The notes under the pieces were generated by a model. It was given only the letters and a program-made list of their open reading frames with translations. It was not told the origin of the DNA and did not search any database. The translations under genes were made by a program, and so were the position numbers. Source: Ilyomonas sp965199905 (GTDB taxonomy: Bacteria; Bacteroidota; Bacteroidia; Chitinophagales; Chitinophagaceae). From it: a stretch of 64,000 bases of DNA. The stretch lies in NCBI GenBank assembly GCA_965199905.1, contig OZ241366.1:124001-188000 (forward strand), read 5' to 3'. Positions 44,746-53,437 of the stretch are shown here, one piece after another (within the stretch, counting starts at the first letter, position 1; each line of letters begins with the position of its first letter).

Positions 44746-47700
44746 ATGAAAAAGATGTTTTTACCCATTTTACTTATGCATCTTGCTATTGTGGTAAATG
44801 CAGCCAAGTATTATTTCTCTTCAGTATCGGGAGATGACTCCAGAACAAATGCACAAGCGCAAAGCACAAAGACTCCCTGGCAGAGCATTACTAAGCTCAA
44901 CGCAATCATGTCTACATTACAACCCGGCGACCAGGTTCTGTTTAAAAGAGGCGAAACATTTTATGGCGCTATCGTGTTGACAACATCCGGTACCAGCGGC
45001 AACCCGATTACATTCAGTGCTTATGGTTCAGGTGTAAAACCTATCATCACAGGCTTTACTAACATAACAGGATGGAGCCAGGTTCGCACCAACGTTTGGG
45101 AAGCTCCTTTTACAGCAGGCGTTACCACTGAAGGTATGGTAGTAATGAACGACCAGCAACAAGGCATTGGTCGCTATCCAAATAAAGATGCAGCAAATGG
45201 TGGCTATCTGACGATTAATTCTCACTCGGGAACTACCGAGCTTACAAGCAGCCAGCTTCCTTCAGCTCCAAACTGGACAGGCGCCGATATTGCCATCCGC
45301 AAAACACGTTGGGTAATAGACAGAAGCACTGTTACTTACCATTATGGCACTACTATCGGCTTTACCAGCGGTTCTACCTATAGCATTACTGATAAGTTTG
45401 GTTTTTTTATTGTAAACAGCACGAACACACTGGATAAAAACGGGGAGTGGTTTTACGATAAGACGCGCAACAAAATGCAGATGTACTTTAGTAATAACAA
45501 CCCGAACGCTTCTACTGTAAAGGCAAGCTCTGTTGAAACACTTATAAACATTGCGTTTCAGAAGTATGTTTCTTTTACAAACCTCTCATTTACAGGTGCA
45601 AATACAAACGTTCTGAAACTGACTAACTCAGACTATATTACGCTTGATAACTGCGACTTAAACTTTATAGGTGTTGATGGTGTTAACGCGTTAAGTTCTT
45701 ACTATTTTACACTTACCAATTCTAAGATATCAAATGCAAACAGCAACGGTACTTACATGTATTGGAATTGCTCGTATGCAAACATGAATAATAATAAAGT
45801 TAGAAACATTGGTATCATCCCGGGCATGAACCGGAATGGTGATGGTGTATTTCAAGGGCTCAGCATCCGTGGCGATCACAACCTGATTCAGTACAATCGC
45901 ATTGATAGTTCCGGTGCCAATGGTATTCACTTCGATGGCGATTACAGTACGGTAGCTAATAACTTCGTAAACACCTTTGGTTTTGTAGTAGATGACTGCG
46001 GCGGTATCTACACAGGTCAGGGCTCAGGCGACAATACTGTTTACAACAGTAAATCTATTCTGAACAATATCGTTATAAACGGAGTAGGAGCGATGGCGGG
46101 TACAGATGATACTACATACATTGCTACACAAGGCATTTATCTTGATAACAATACAAACCACGTATTGGTAAGCGGTAACACGGTAGCCAACTGCGGACAG
46201 GCTGGTATTTTCAGCAACGAAAACAACTATGTCACCTTTACAAATAACACGATGTTTAATAATGGCAAGGAACAGTTTCTGGGTACAAAGCACAAAACGA
46301 TGGGCAGTGTGTCTGTAAAGAACAACATCATGTTTTCAAAAACAGCTACGCAATTAGGAACCAAAATAGCCAGCCATACAGGCAACAGCGATGTCGCTCA
46401 GTTCGGCTCATTCGACAGCAATTATTATTGCCGTCCTATCGATAATAACTACCTGTTTTTTGCTGAATATTATGTAGGTTCTACTTATAATTCTTCTTTC
46501 GAAAACCTCGTGAACTGGAATGCTAAGTACGGTTATGATAAGAATTCAAAAGGCGCTCCGGCAACCATTCCTGCTTACACATATTCTACGCCTGGCGGTG
46601 GAAATAAATATACAAACGGCGCTTACAATACAAGTGTTAGTGACGTAGGAACGTTTGCTTCGAATGGTGATATTTCTAGAGTTTGGAATGCGAATAAGCT
46701 TGATGCAGGCACAATGGAAGTAAGTTCAAAATCTTACCCTAGTAACAACAATTACATGCTGACATTGCCGTTGAATTCAGATGTAAAACAAAACCAGAGT
46801 TATATGCTGACATTCACTCTACAGGGCGCAACATCCGGCAGGCCGATGGACGTATATATGAGAACAAGAACTACAGGTAATGCTGATCTGACAACTCATA
46901 CAAAAATTCCGATTGACATCAAACGTAATGAGATTCAAATACCGATGACAGCATCAGCTTCCTCAAATGCTTCAATTCAGCTTGATGTGGCTGCGCCTAA
47001 CGGCACTATTTGGGTTGATAATGTGAACCTGCAGGAAGCTACTATCACGCCTGTAAACCTGGATAACTATATGATCTTCAAGTACAATCCTTCTACAACG
47101 AATAAGAAGTTTAGCGTAAGCGGCACTTACTATGATGCGAAAGGAAATACATACAGCGGTCAAATCACATTGGCACCTTACACTTCTATTATTCTCTTTA
47201 AGGAAGACGGCACAACATCAACATTTAAAACGTCAACAGAAGCGCAGGCTATACAGCTTCAGGGAACAATGACTGATGCTTCTGCAGCCAGCTTTACAGC
47301 TTCTTCTGTTGCCAACGTAAACTGGCAGGTAGACAACCAGAGCAGCACAGCTTCTTACTATACAGTTGAGCGTTCTGCAGATGCTGCTAACTTTGTTTTT
47401 CTTAGTAAAACAGCTACTAAAAAAGCTGAAGGTTCATCGCTTAATTATGTTTATAATGATGCAACACCAACAGTTGGTAAAAACTGGTATCGCATCACGC
47501 AATACGATGAAAAAGGCGTAGCCGGCATCAGCAAAACAACAATGGTGAATAACTTAAGTTTCCAGGTAAATCCAAACCCGGTACAGAGCACGATGCATTT
47601 GATCTTCAACGGCACTTTGAAAGCTGAAGACCACATCGGAAAAGATGTAGTGATTAGCAGCCTGTCAGGTGCAACTATAAAAACATTGCAACTGCCATCA

Positions 47701-47814
47701 ACATCAGGCATCAATGTGGCAAGCCTGAATGTGGCTTCTTTACAAAGTGGTATGTATATCCTGAGCATCAGTGCAGAAGGAAAAATTATCAGCAAAAAGT
47801 TCCTGAAACAATAA
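44746..47814 (+). CDS. Secreted right-handed beta-helix protein with T9SS sorting domain (paralogue 2)
   Basis: 1022 residues, the same architecture and nearly the same length as the upstream gene: signal peptide ending VVNA, cap with DQVLFKRGETF, beta-helix including VDDCGGIYTGQG and TQGIYLDNNTNHV, carbohydrate-binding-like sandwich (LDVAAPNGTIWVDNVNLQEA), FnIII-like region (YYTVERSADAAN) and a Por sorting domain (VNPNPVQSTMHLIF ... KKFLKQ). Similarity is strong over the full length, so this is a tandem gene duplication that has diverged mainly in surface loops and the linker. Probably surface-exposed; the substrate may be the polysaccharide made by the neighbouring locus. Confidence 0.85.
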   Translation: MKKMFLPILLMHLAIVVNAAKYYFSSVSGDDSRTNAQAQSTKTPWQSITKLNAIMSTLQPGDQVLFKRGETFYGAIVLTTSGTSGNPITFSAYGSGVKPIITGFTNITGWSQVRTNVWEAPFTAGVTTEGMVVMNDQQQGIGRYPNKDAANGGYLTINSHSGTTELTSSQLPSAPNWTGADIAIRKTRWVIDRSTVTYHYGTTIGFTSGSTYSITDKFGFFIVNSTNTLDKNGEWFYDKTRNKMQMYFSNNNPNASTVKASSVETLINIAFQKYVSFTNLSFTGANTNVLKLTNSDYITLDNCDLNFIGVDGVNALSSYYFTLTNSKISNANSNGTYMYWNCSYANMNNNKVRNIGIIPGMNRNGDGVFQGLSIRGDHNLIQYNRIDSSGANGIHFDGDYSTVANNFVNTFGFVVDDCGGIYTGQGSGDNTVYNSKSILNNIVINGVGAMAGTDDTTYIATQGIYLDNNTNHVLVSGNTVANCGQAGIFSNENNYVTFTNNTMFNNGKEQFLGTKHKTMGSVSVKNNIMFSKTATQLGTKIASHTGNSDVAQFGSFDSNYYCRPIDNNYLFFAEYYVGSTYNSSFENLVNWNAKYGYDKNSKGAPATIPAYTYSTPGGGNKYTNGAYNTSVSDVGTFASNGDISRVWNANKLDAGTMEVSSKSYPSNNNYMLTLPLNSDVKQNQSYMLTFTLQGATSGRPMDVYMRTRTTGNADLTTHTKIPIDIKRNEIQIPMTASASSNASIQLDVAAPNGTIWVDNVNLQEATITPVNLDNYMIFKYNPSTTNKKFSVSGTYYDAKGNTYSGQITLAPYTSIILFKEDGTTSTFKTSTEAQAIQLQGTMTDASAASFTASSVANVNWQVDNQSSTASYYTVERSADAANFVFLSKTATKKAEGSSLNYVYNDATPTVGKNWYRITQYDEKGVAGISKTTMVNNLSFQVNPNPVQSTMHLIFNGTLKAEDHIGKDVVISSLSGATIKTLQLPSTSGINVASLNVASLQSGMYILSISAEGKIISKKFLKQ

Positions 47815-47832
47815 ATGAAATAATCAAAAAAG

Positions 47833-47863
47833 AAAACCGGTAACAGTTTATGTTGCCGGTTTT
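47833..47863 (+). terminator. Intrinsic terminator after the second beta-helix gene
   Basis: 13-bp stem AAAACCGGTAACA / TGTTGCCGGTTTT with one G-T wobble (47833-47845, 47851-47863), followed by T-rich sequence. Confidence 0.88.
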
Positions 47864-47950
47864 TTATTGAATGGAAATGTGGTTATGTTAAACTGAATAA
47901 CGCGATAAGTACATGAGCATTTATGATGAGTCTCCTTTGATTAACTACTT

Positions 47951-48068
47951 ATTATTCGCTTTTGTAAGAGCCCAATCATTGCCTGGAACGTTGACGGGAA
48001 GGATTCTTGCTGCTTCAACACGCAAGAATCATAATTGCCGATCACAAAAGCGGCGGATGATGTTCCTG
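47951..48068 (-). repeat. Dispersed intergenic repeat, copy F (long subtype)
   Basis: Reverse-strand copy of the long subtype; it contains the 9-bp hairpin GATTCTTGC/GCAAGAATC (48002-48010, 48022-48030) and shares the outer flank ATTATTCGCTTTTGTAA with copy A, making A and F the most similar pair. It lies between the convergent second beta-helix gene and the GT61 gene, in a 380-base gap that otherwise holds two terminators. Confidence 0.85.
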
Positions 48069-48103
48069 TTAAACTGTATTCTATTCAAGCTTTACTACTA
48101 CCA

Positions 48104-48136
48104 AAAGCCTGTTTGATGTTACAACAAACAGGCTTT
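48104..48136 (-). terminator. Intrinsic terminator at the end of the EPS locus
   Basis: 12-bp perfect stem AAAGCCTGTTTG / CAAACAGGCTTT (48104-48115, 48125-48136) with a 9-base loop, downstream of the GT61 gene on its strand. Confidence 0.82.
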
Positions 48137-48194
48137 CCTTATTATTTACGCAATCTGTTTACTTACACAACAGGAATTTTGGAAAAGGGCTGTT

Positions 48195-49400
48195 TTATAA
48201 CTTATGAATTTCTTCAACCGGGACGGTATTGATTATATTTTGCACCTTGCGTTCGATTTCGGCAATATCAGCTTTCAGGTTTAATTTTTCGCCTTGCTTG
48301 AATGTCTCCGCCCTGCCATCAGATTCGCAAATCTGGTAGTCATAATTTAAGCCTGATTTATTTGCCAGATCGCTGAAGAATGGCTGCGCAAAATCATCTG
48401 CCATCAGCTCAATTACACTGGTTTTATCTTTACAAAAAACAAGATTGCCCTGACCCGCGCCAATGGTGGCTATCACGATATCTGCCTGCGCAAAAAGATT
48501 TATTTTTTCCTGAAAATTAAGCTTGGATAATTCGTAGGAAGCAAAGCCATATTTCGAAAGCGTTTCCATCAGTTCAGTCTCATTTAATACACGGCGCTTT
48601 GCAGAATCGTTGCGGCTTATATAAACTCTTGGGCTATATTTATCTTTAGAAGTAAGGATGGCTGGCTTTAAAAATTCATCACGAAGAAAAGTAATGCACC
48701 ACATGGGGAAATGCTCTGAGTGACGTACATGCGTGGTTGCAATGACAGTATCAGCCTGAACATGATTTTCTTTAAATCCACTGATCACTTTGCTTTCATC
48801 AATACCCAGCAAGCGAAGTGAATCGCGCTGGAAATCCTGGTGTGTGCTGGGCACTAAAAAATAATCAATCTTATCGTACCAGCCTGCACGTTTTACCAAG
48901 GCTATTCTTGATAAGGAATCAAACAACCAATGAGAATAATTTACAATGCCGCCTTCACCGATCAGTAAAGAACAAACAACACCTTTAAAAACCTTTGGCT
49001 TCTTAAAATAATTCTGACGAAAGATGTTATTCTTTCCCGGCACATGACTGCCAAGATCGAAAGACAGTTCACCGATTAATTTATTATTGCCGCTGATGAT
49101 GGCAACACTGAAGTTGTTATCAGTGTGCACTCTGCCTTTGGGGATTACAACAACTTTTGATACCGGAATTTGTGCAACGGTTGTTGTATCTACATAACCA
49201 ATAAAATGGCGTCTGAAATCGTCAGAAACATTCAGGTGTGATATATATGAGGGAAAAATTTCAGTGACTTCAGCTCCCTTTACAGCTTCTACATACTCAT
49301 CAATGGAATTATAAACACCGCGCGGTTTAAATTGGCGGTTGTTTGGAATGATTTGATGAAGCATTTTTTTCAAACGCCTGATGACTTTACGCAAAAACAT
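48195..49400 (-). CDS. Glycosyltransferase family 61 protein
   Basis: 401 residues. The GT61 (DUF563) core is recognisable from GGIVNYSHWLFDSLSRI with the conserved His, PSTHQDFQRDSLRLLGI, and the C-terminal ATIGAGQGNLVFCKDKTSVIEL. Family members transfer xylose, arabinose or similar sugars in plants and take part in capsule or EPS synthesis in bacteria. It is the last gene of the reverse-strand EPS locus, 72 bases after the preceding gene. Confidence 0.85.
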   Translation of the reverse strand: MFLRKVIRRLKKMLHQIIPNNRQFKPRGVYNSIDEYVEAVKGAEVTEIFPSYISHLNVSDDFRRHFIGYVDTTTVAQIPVSKVVVIPKGRVHTDNNFSVAIISGNNKLIGELSFDLGSHVPGKNNIFRQNYFKKPKVFKGVVCSLLIGEGGIVNYSHWLFDSLSRIALVKRAGWYDKIDYFLVPSTHQDFQRDSLRLLGIDESKVISGFKENHVQADTVIATTHVRHSEHFPMWCITFLRDEFLKPAILTSKDKYSPRVYISRNDSAKRRVLNETELMETLSKYGFASYELSKLNFQEKINLFAQADIVIATIGAGQGNLVFCKDKTSVIELMADDFAQPFFSDLANKSGLNYDYQICESDGRAETFKQGEKLNLKADIAEIERKVQNIINTVPVEEIHKL

Positions 49401-49472
49401 CGGGATAGTTTTTAGAGCAAAAAAAATTGTTTAGAAGAGCAATGGAAGCAATCGTTACTATTGTCATCGCCA

Positions 49473-50354
49473 TTATTGACTGATGACAGACTGATTTATT
49501 TTATCGTATTTGTGAATGAGCGAAACCGTTTCTTCAATGTTTGTTTTTGATGAAGCGCCAAATAAGATAGACTCAATATTTGGCAACCCGCATACATACT
49601 CAATTGCTTCTTTTGGCGGTATAGCACCTGCAGCCAGTACCTGCATGGCAACCACACGCACATTACGCGTTGCCAGCGTGCGCTCATATAAATCTCTGCC
49701 GCCCGACATTCTGAAGTTTACTTTATTGATGGAAGCACAGATGATCGGGTTTTCAACGCCGGTGTCTTCCAATGCATTTAAAAGCTTAGGCAGATTCATG
49801 GTAATAAAACCAGCTTCAGCGTTGTACTTTGCTTTTATATAATCGTGATAAGCTTTCAGCACATCTTTCATTCCAAGGCCTAACAGCAAATCTGTAATTA
49901 CATTCTGAAGGAAAATAACAGGTGTATTAATGCCCTTAAACATCTTCATTTCAGAATCTACCAACAGCTCCATGATTGAGAGGTAATCCTTCGACAAATA
50001 GGCAACGCCGCCTTTAAAAAGAGAACCAAAAAAATTGCCTGGCACGTACTGCTTAATAGTTCCCATTACGCCCAATTCCGTTACGGCATTTGCGTATTTA
50101 TGCGCGTAAGGCATGCATGGGTACATGTTGTAACTGGTATATTTATCAGGATGATTGCGTACGAAGTCACAAATGTTTGCAATACGATCGTGCGTTGTGC
50201 ACATAAATGTATTTACACCTGCGCCACGGGCAATATCAAGCGTTTTAATAATAGCACTGTCGTTCTTGAATTTAATAGACTGCGCTCTTGATTTTTCGTC
50301 GGAAATATGATTAACGGCAAAGAATTGATTGTCGCCAAAAATAATGCGTTCCAT
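49473..50354 (-). CDS. Uncharacterised aldo/keto-reductase-like TIM-barrel protein in EPS locus
   Basis: 293 residues. The C-terminal SILFGASSKTNIEETVSLI resembles the cofactor-binding end of aldo/keto reductases, and ARGAGVNTFMCTTHDRI suits a barrel strand/loop, but a clear Asp-Tyr-Lys-His catalytic set is not visible. It ends just before the GT61 gene and begins six bases after the Gfo/Idh gene, so the two are surely co-transcribed; a role in making an unusual sugar is likely. Function otherwise unknown. Confidence 0.6.
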   Translation of the reverse strand: MERIIFGDNQFFAVNHISDEKSRAQSIKFKNDSAIIKTLDIARGAGVNTFMCTTHDRIANICDFVRNHPDKYTSYNMYPCMPYAHKYANAVTELGVMGTIKQYVPGNFFGSLFKGGVAYLSKDYLSIMELLVDSEMKMFKGINTPVIFLQNVITDLLLGLGMKDVLKAYHDYIKAKYNAEAGFITMNLPKLLNALEDTGVENPIICASINKVNFRMSGGRDLYERTLATRNVRVVAMQVLAAGAIPPKEAIEYVCGLPNIESILFGASSKTNIEETVSLIHKYDKINQSVISQ

Positions 50355-50360
50355 ATCAGC

Positions 50361-51371
50361 TTAGTTTACATTGTTTTTAATCATAGAAATTACTTTATCC
50401 GTAAGGCAGGCACTCTGGAAAGTATTGATGTTGTTAGGCACTTTCTTTTGCACGGCTTTTATAAAATAATCTACCTGTGCAGAGTACTCTTCACCACGAA
50501 GATAAAAATCTACTGATTCGGTTAAGTCGGTTATATATTTTACATTCCAGCCTTTGGTATAACCTTCCGGCGTAGATGAATTTTTAAAATAAACTTTTAA
50601 CTCGTTTGCATCGCTTACAATTTTGCCCTTCGTACCTAAAATGGTTATAGAAGTTGACATTTTACGATATGTTTCATCGCTCCAGTTTACTGACAGAACA
50701 CCTGATATTTTCGAAGATAATTCAAGCACCGAAAACACAGAATCTTCTACATTTTTTGAGTAAAAAGATTTTAAAACACTTCCTTTTACTTTCTCGATAG
50801 GACCGATGATGTAATTGATAAGATCAATAACATGCGATGCATAATCCATCAGGCATCCGCCACCTTCTTCCGGATCGGAACGCCATGTATCCTGTTTTGC
50901 TTTGATAACAACCGGACCGTATGACTCGCCTGTAAAATGTTGTATATCGCCAATGCAGTTTGAATCGAGCAGTTTCTTTACTTCCTGGAAAGTGCCGATA
51001 AATTTATTATGGTATCCTACCTGGTTTACCAGCTTTTTGCGGTTAGCTATATCTACCAGTTCAGAACTTTCTGATACGGTAAGACACAATGGCTTTTCTG
51101 CAAATACGTGCCTGCCACTTTCCATAATCTTCTTCACCATTTTGCCGTGAAACTTGGTAGGTACTGCCACAAAAATGGCATCTGCTTCCGTTTCTTTCAG
51201 CATGTCTTCATAATCGGTAAAGGTGGGAAATGAAGTGTATTTTTTCAACACATCAAGAGTCATTTTCGACGTATCGCTTACGCCAACTACTTCCACATCA
51301 GGATGAGCGCCGAGAATGGCAAGATGTGAAATGCCCATTTTTCCGGCTCCTATTAAACCTACTTTTATCAT
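50361..51371 (-). CDS. Gfo/Idh/MocA-family sugar oxidoreductase
   Basis: 336 residues. N-terminal Rossmann motif GLIGAGKMGISHLAIL, the family hallmark AEKPLC with catalytic Lys93, and GGGCLMDYASHVIDLINYI with the substrate His in the C-terminal alpha/beta domain. It probably oxidises or reduces a nucleotide sugar at C3 or C4 during polysaccharide precursor synthesis. Start is two bases after the WecG/TagA gene, and the aldo/keto-reductase-like gene follows after six bases. Confidence 0.9.
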   Translation of the reverse strand: MIKVGLIGAGKMGISHLAILGAHPDVEVVGVSDTSKMTLDVLKKYTSFPTFTDYEDMLKETEADAIFVAVPTKFHGKMVKKIMESGRHVFAEKPLCLTVSESSELVDIANRKKLVNQVGYHNKFIGTFQEVKKLLDSNCIGDIQHFTGESYGPVVIKAKQDTWRSDPEEGGGCLMDYASHVIDLINYIIGPIEKVKGSVLKSFYSKNVEDSVFSVLELSSKISGVLSVNWSDETYRKMSTSITILGTKGKIVSDANELKVYFKNSSTPEGYTKGWNVKYITDLTESVDFYLRGEEYSAQVDYFIKAVQKKVPNNINTFQSACLTDKVISMIKNNVN

Positions 51372-51373
51372 AA

Positions 51374-52144
51374 TCAGTTAACACGTTTAATATGTGTAAT
51401 GTGTAATAATAAATCTTTAAAAAACTTCATCTGGTTTTTTGTGTTGCGGCGAAAAATTTCCGGCCGTAAAAATATTCGTACCAGCCATTCCATTCTCAGT
51501 TTTATCCAGATGGGCGAGGGGCGCTTACTGTTACCGGCATACCAGTCGTAAACATTACCAATGGTACTGATGATCCGCGCATTCACAATATCGCGATACT
51601 GATAGGCCCATTTTTCCTGCTTGGGAGCTGTTAAACCAATAAACAGAACATCGGGCTGAAAAGTATTGATAACAGAAACCATTTTCGCATTATCTTCTTC
51701 GCTAAACTCCGGCTTATATGGCGGTGAATAAAACTCAGTTACAGCATTTGGATATTCTTTCGCGGCGCGCTCTTTTATCTTTTGCAAAGTCTGATCTGTA
51801 GAGCCAAGAAAGAACACTTTCCAGCTTCTTTTATTTGCCTGGTCCATTAAGTAATCAAAGCAATCTTGTCCGGCTATCTTTCTAATATTCTTACCGTTCA
51901 AAAGCATCGAGCCAATGGCTACACCCATGCCATCAAGCACAAGAAAATCTGTATTTTTTAAAGCCGTTTTAAATTCCTTATCCTGCAAGGCAACTCCGTA
52001 AGAATTAGGACTGAATGTATTGATGAGAACTTTATCTACATGAGGCGGAATAATACTTAACGACGAAGAAAAAACATCGTACCCAAGTACCGGAGTAGTC
52101 TTGTATCCCTTAAATTGCTTTTGTACCGGTAATGCAGTATTCAT
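51374..52144 (-). CDS. WecG/TagA/CpsF-family glycosyltransferase (GT26)
   Basis: 256 residues. The GT26 signature is clear: LINTFSPNSYGVALQD, FLVLDGMGVAIGSML, VFFLGSTDQTL and VLFIGLTAPKQEKW. Enzymes of this family add the second sugar (N-acetylmannosaminuronic acid or similar) to a lipid-linked acceptor early in capsule, teichoic acid or ECA synthesis. It therefore suggests an undecaprenyl-linked repeat unit in this locus. Close coupling to the Gfo/Idh gene. Confidence 0.92.
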   Translation of the reverse strand: MNTALPVQKQFKGYKTTPVLGYDVFSSSLSIIPPHVDKVLINTFSPNSYGVALQDKEFKTALKNTDFLVLDGMGVAIGSMLLNGKNIRKIAGQDCFDYLMDQANKRSWKVFFLGSTDQTLQKIKERAAKEYPNAVTEFYSPPYKPEFSEEDNAKMVSVINTFQPDVLFIGLTAPKQEKWAYQYRDIVNARIISTIGNVYDWYAGNSKRPSPIWIKLRMEWLVRIFLRPEIFRRNTKNQMKFFKDLLLHITHIKRVN

Positions 52145-52215
52145 TTGGCAGAAGTTGGTTTTGAATTGTGATGTAAACTACAAATTTTATGATTCAAAGG
52201 ATTGTTGAAGCTGAA

Positions 52216-53328
52216 TTATTTTTTACAGGCTGCATTTTTCAAAATTGCCGACATATTCTGCTCCCACTTATCAAGCGTAAAAAGCTCATCGTACCTTTTT
52301 TTCCCATCAGTTTGCATATCTTTACGCAAGTCATCATTTTCAATCAATAATGTGAGCTTTTCAGCAAGTGCTTCAGGATTGTGCTGCGGAACTAAAAAAC
52401 CGGTTTTCCCATCTACAATTATATCTGGAATGCCGCCTTCCGGAGTAGCTACTATTGCGAGGCTATTTTGCATCGCTTCAAGACAAACGAGAGGAAACAC
52501 ATCATAAAAAGTTGGAAAAACAAATACATCCATATCTCTATAAAATCCTTCTTTTTCCTTTCCGTATTTTGGACCATACGTAAATACGATGTCTGCCAGA
52601 TTTCGTTTCCTGATTTCTTCCGTAAATTCTTCCTCAGTTATATTTAACCAGCCACCCACAAAATGGCAGGTAAAATGAACTCCGTTTTCCTGCATTAACT
52701 GACAGGCATCCAGCAAGGAAATCACACCTTTTTCACGCATAATATTCGAAAGAAAAAGCAGCTTACAGCAAAATTCATTTTTTGTAGCTTTTATTTCTTC
52801 GTCATTATTGGGTAAGTGAGTTGACGGAATGCCGTTTGGACAATAAAAAACGTCTTCAGGACTTACATATTGCTGAATATCAGGATATAAATATTGCGAT
52901 AACAGAATAGATCTCGTATCCTTGAAAACGTATTTGTATAAGGAATCTGCCAACTTGCTTTTAGGAAGACTTACCCCTTTGTTATGAAAATGATAGATCA
53001 GGTTTTTATTGTAACGCTTGATAATGGAAACAATAAATAAATCTTTATAAAAGCCAGCTCCGCTTGAAGTGAGCGTCATGTAGCAGAGATCGAATTTATT
53101 TTTTCGCAGAGCAGACCTTAATTTTTTAACTAAAGAAGCGAACGTAAAAAGTTTTTTCAGGCTTCCTTTGCCAGACTGGCTAAGTATTTTATTGGTTCCT
53201 AAATTTACAAAATGAGCTTCAAAATCATTATTAATAACTTCGCTTTTCATCAGATAATTTCCCATCATAGCAGCGCCATGCATGGGCGGCGGAAGATGTA
53301 AAACAAAGAGAATTTTTGGTTTTGTCAT
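52216..53328 (-). CDS. Glycosyltransferase family 4
   Basis: 370 residues, GT-B fold. N-terminal LFVLHLPPPMHGAAMMGNYL is the usual acceptor-domain start, LLFLSNIMREKGVISLLDA opens the donor domain, and the ExxxxxxxE sugar-nucleotide-binding element is in CLEAMQNSLAIVATPEGGIP. The donor sugar is not predictable. Part of the EPS operon. Confidence 0.9.
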   Translation of the reverse strand: MTKPKILFVLHLPPPMHGAAMMGNYLMKSEVINNDFEAHFVNLGTNKILSQSGKGSLKKLFTFASLVKKLRSALRKNKFDLCYMTLTSSGAGFYKDLFIVSIIKRYNKNLIYHFHNKGVSLPKSKLADSLYKYVFKDTRSILLSQYLYPDIQQYVSPEDVFYCPNGIPSTHLPNNDEEIKATKNEFCCKLLFLSNIMREKGVISLLDACQLMQENGVHFTCHFVGGWLNITEEEFTEEIRKRNLADIVFTYGPKYGKEKEGFYRDMDVFVFPTFYDVFPLVCLEAMQNSLAIVATPEGGIPDIIVDGKTGFLVPQHNPEALAEKLTLLIENDDLRKDMQTDGKKRYDELFTLDKWEQNMSAILKNAACKK

Positions 53329-53437
53329 CTAATAATTAAATATCATGATTTTAGTTCCTGAGAAACGATATTTAGATTTTAAAAGTCAATCAGGGTTACA
53401 TTTCAGTTATCCTGCATTTGTTCAAAAACATTGCCAT

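Noticed and set aside
48104..48136. Hairpin considered as part of repeat copy F
   Set aside because: It is not present next to any other copy and has the form of an ordinary terminator for the GT61 gene.
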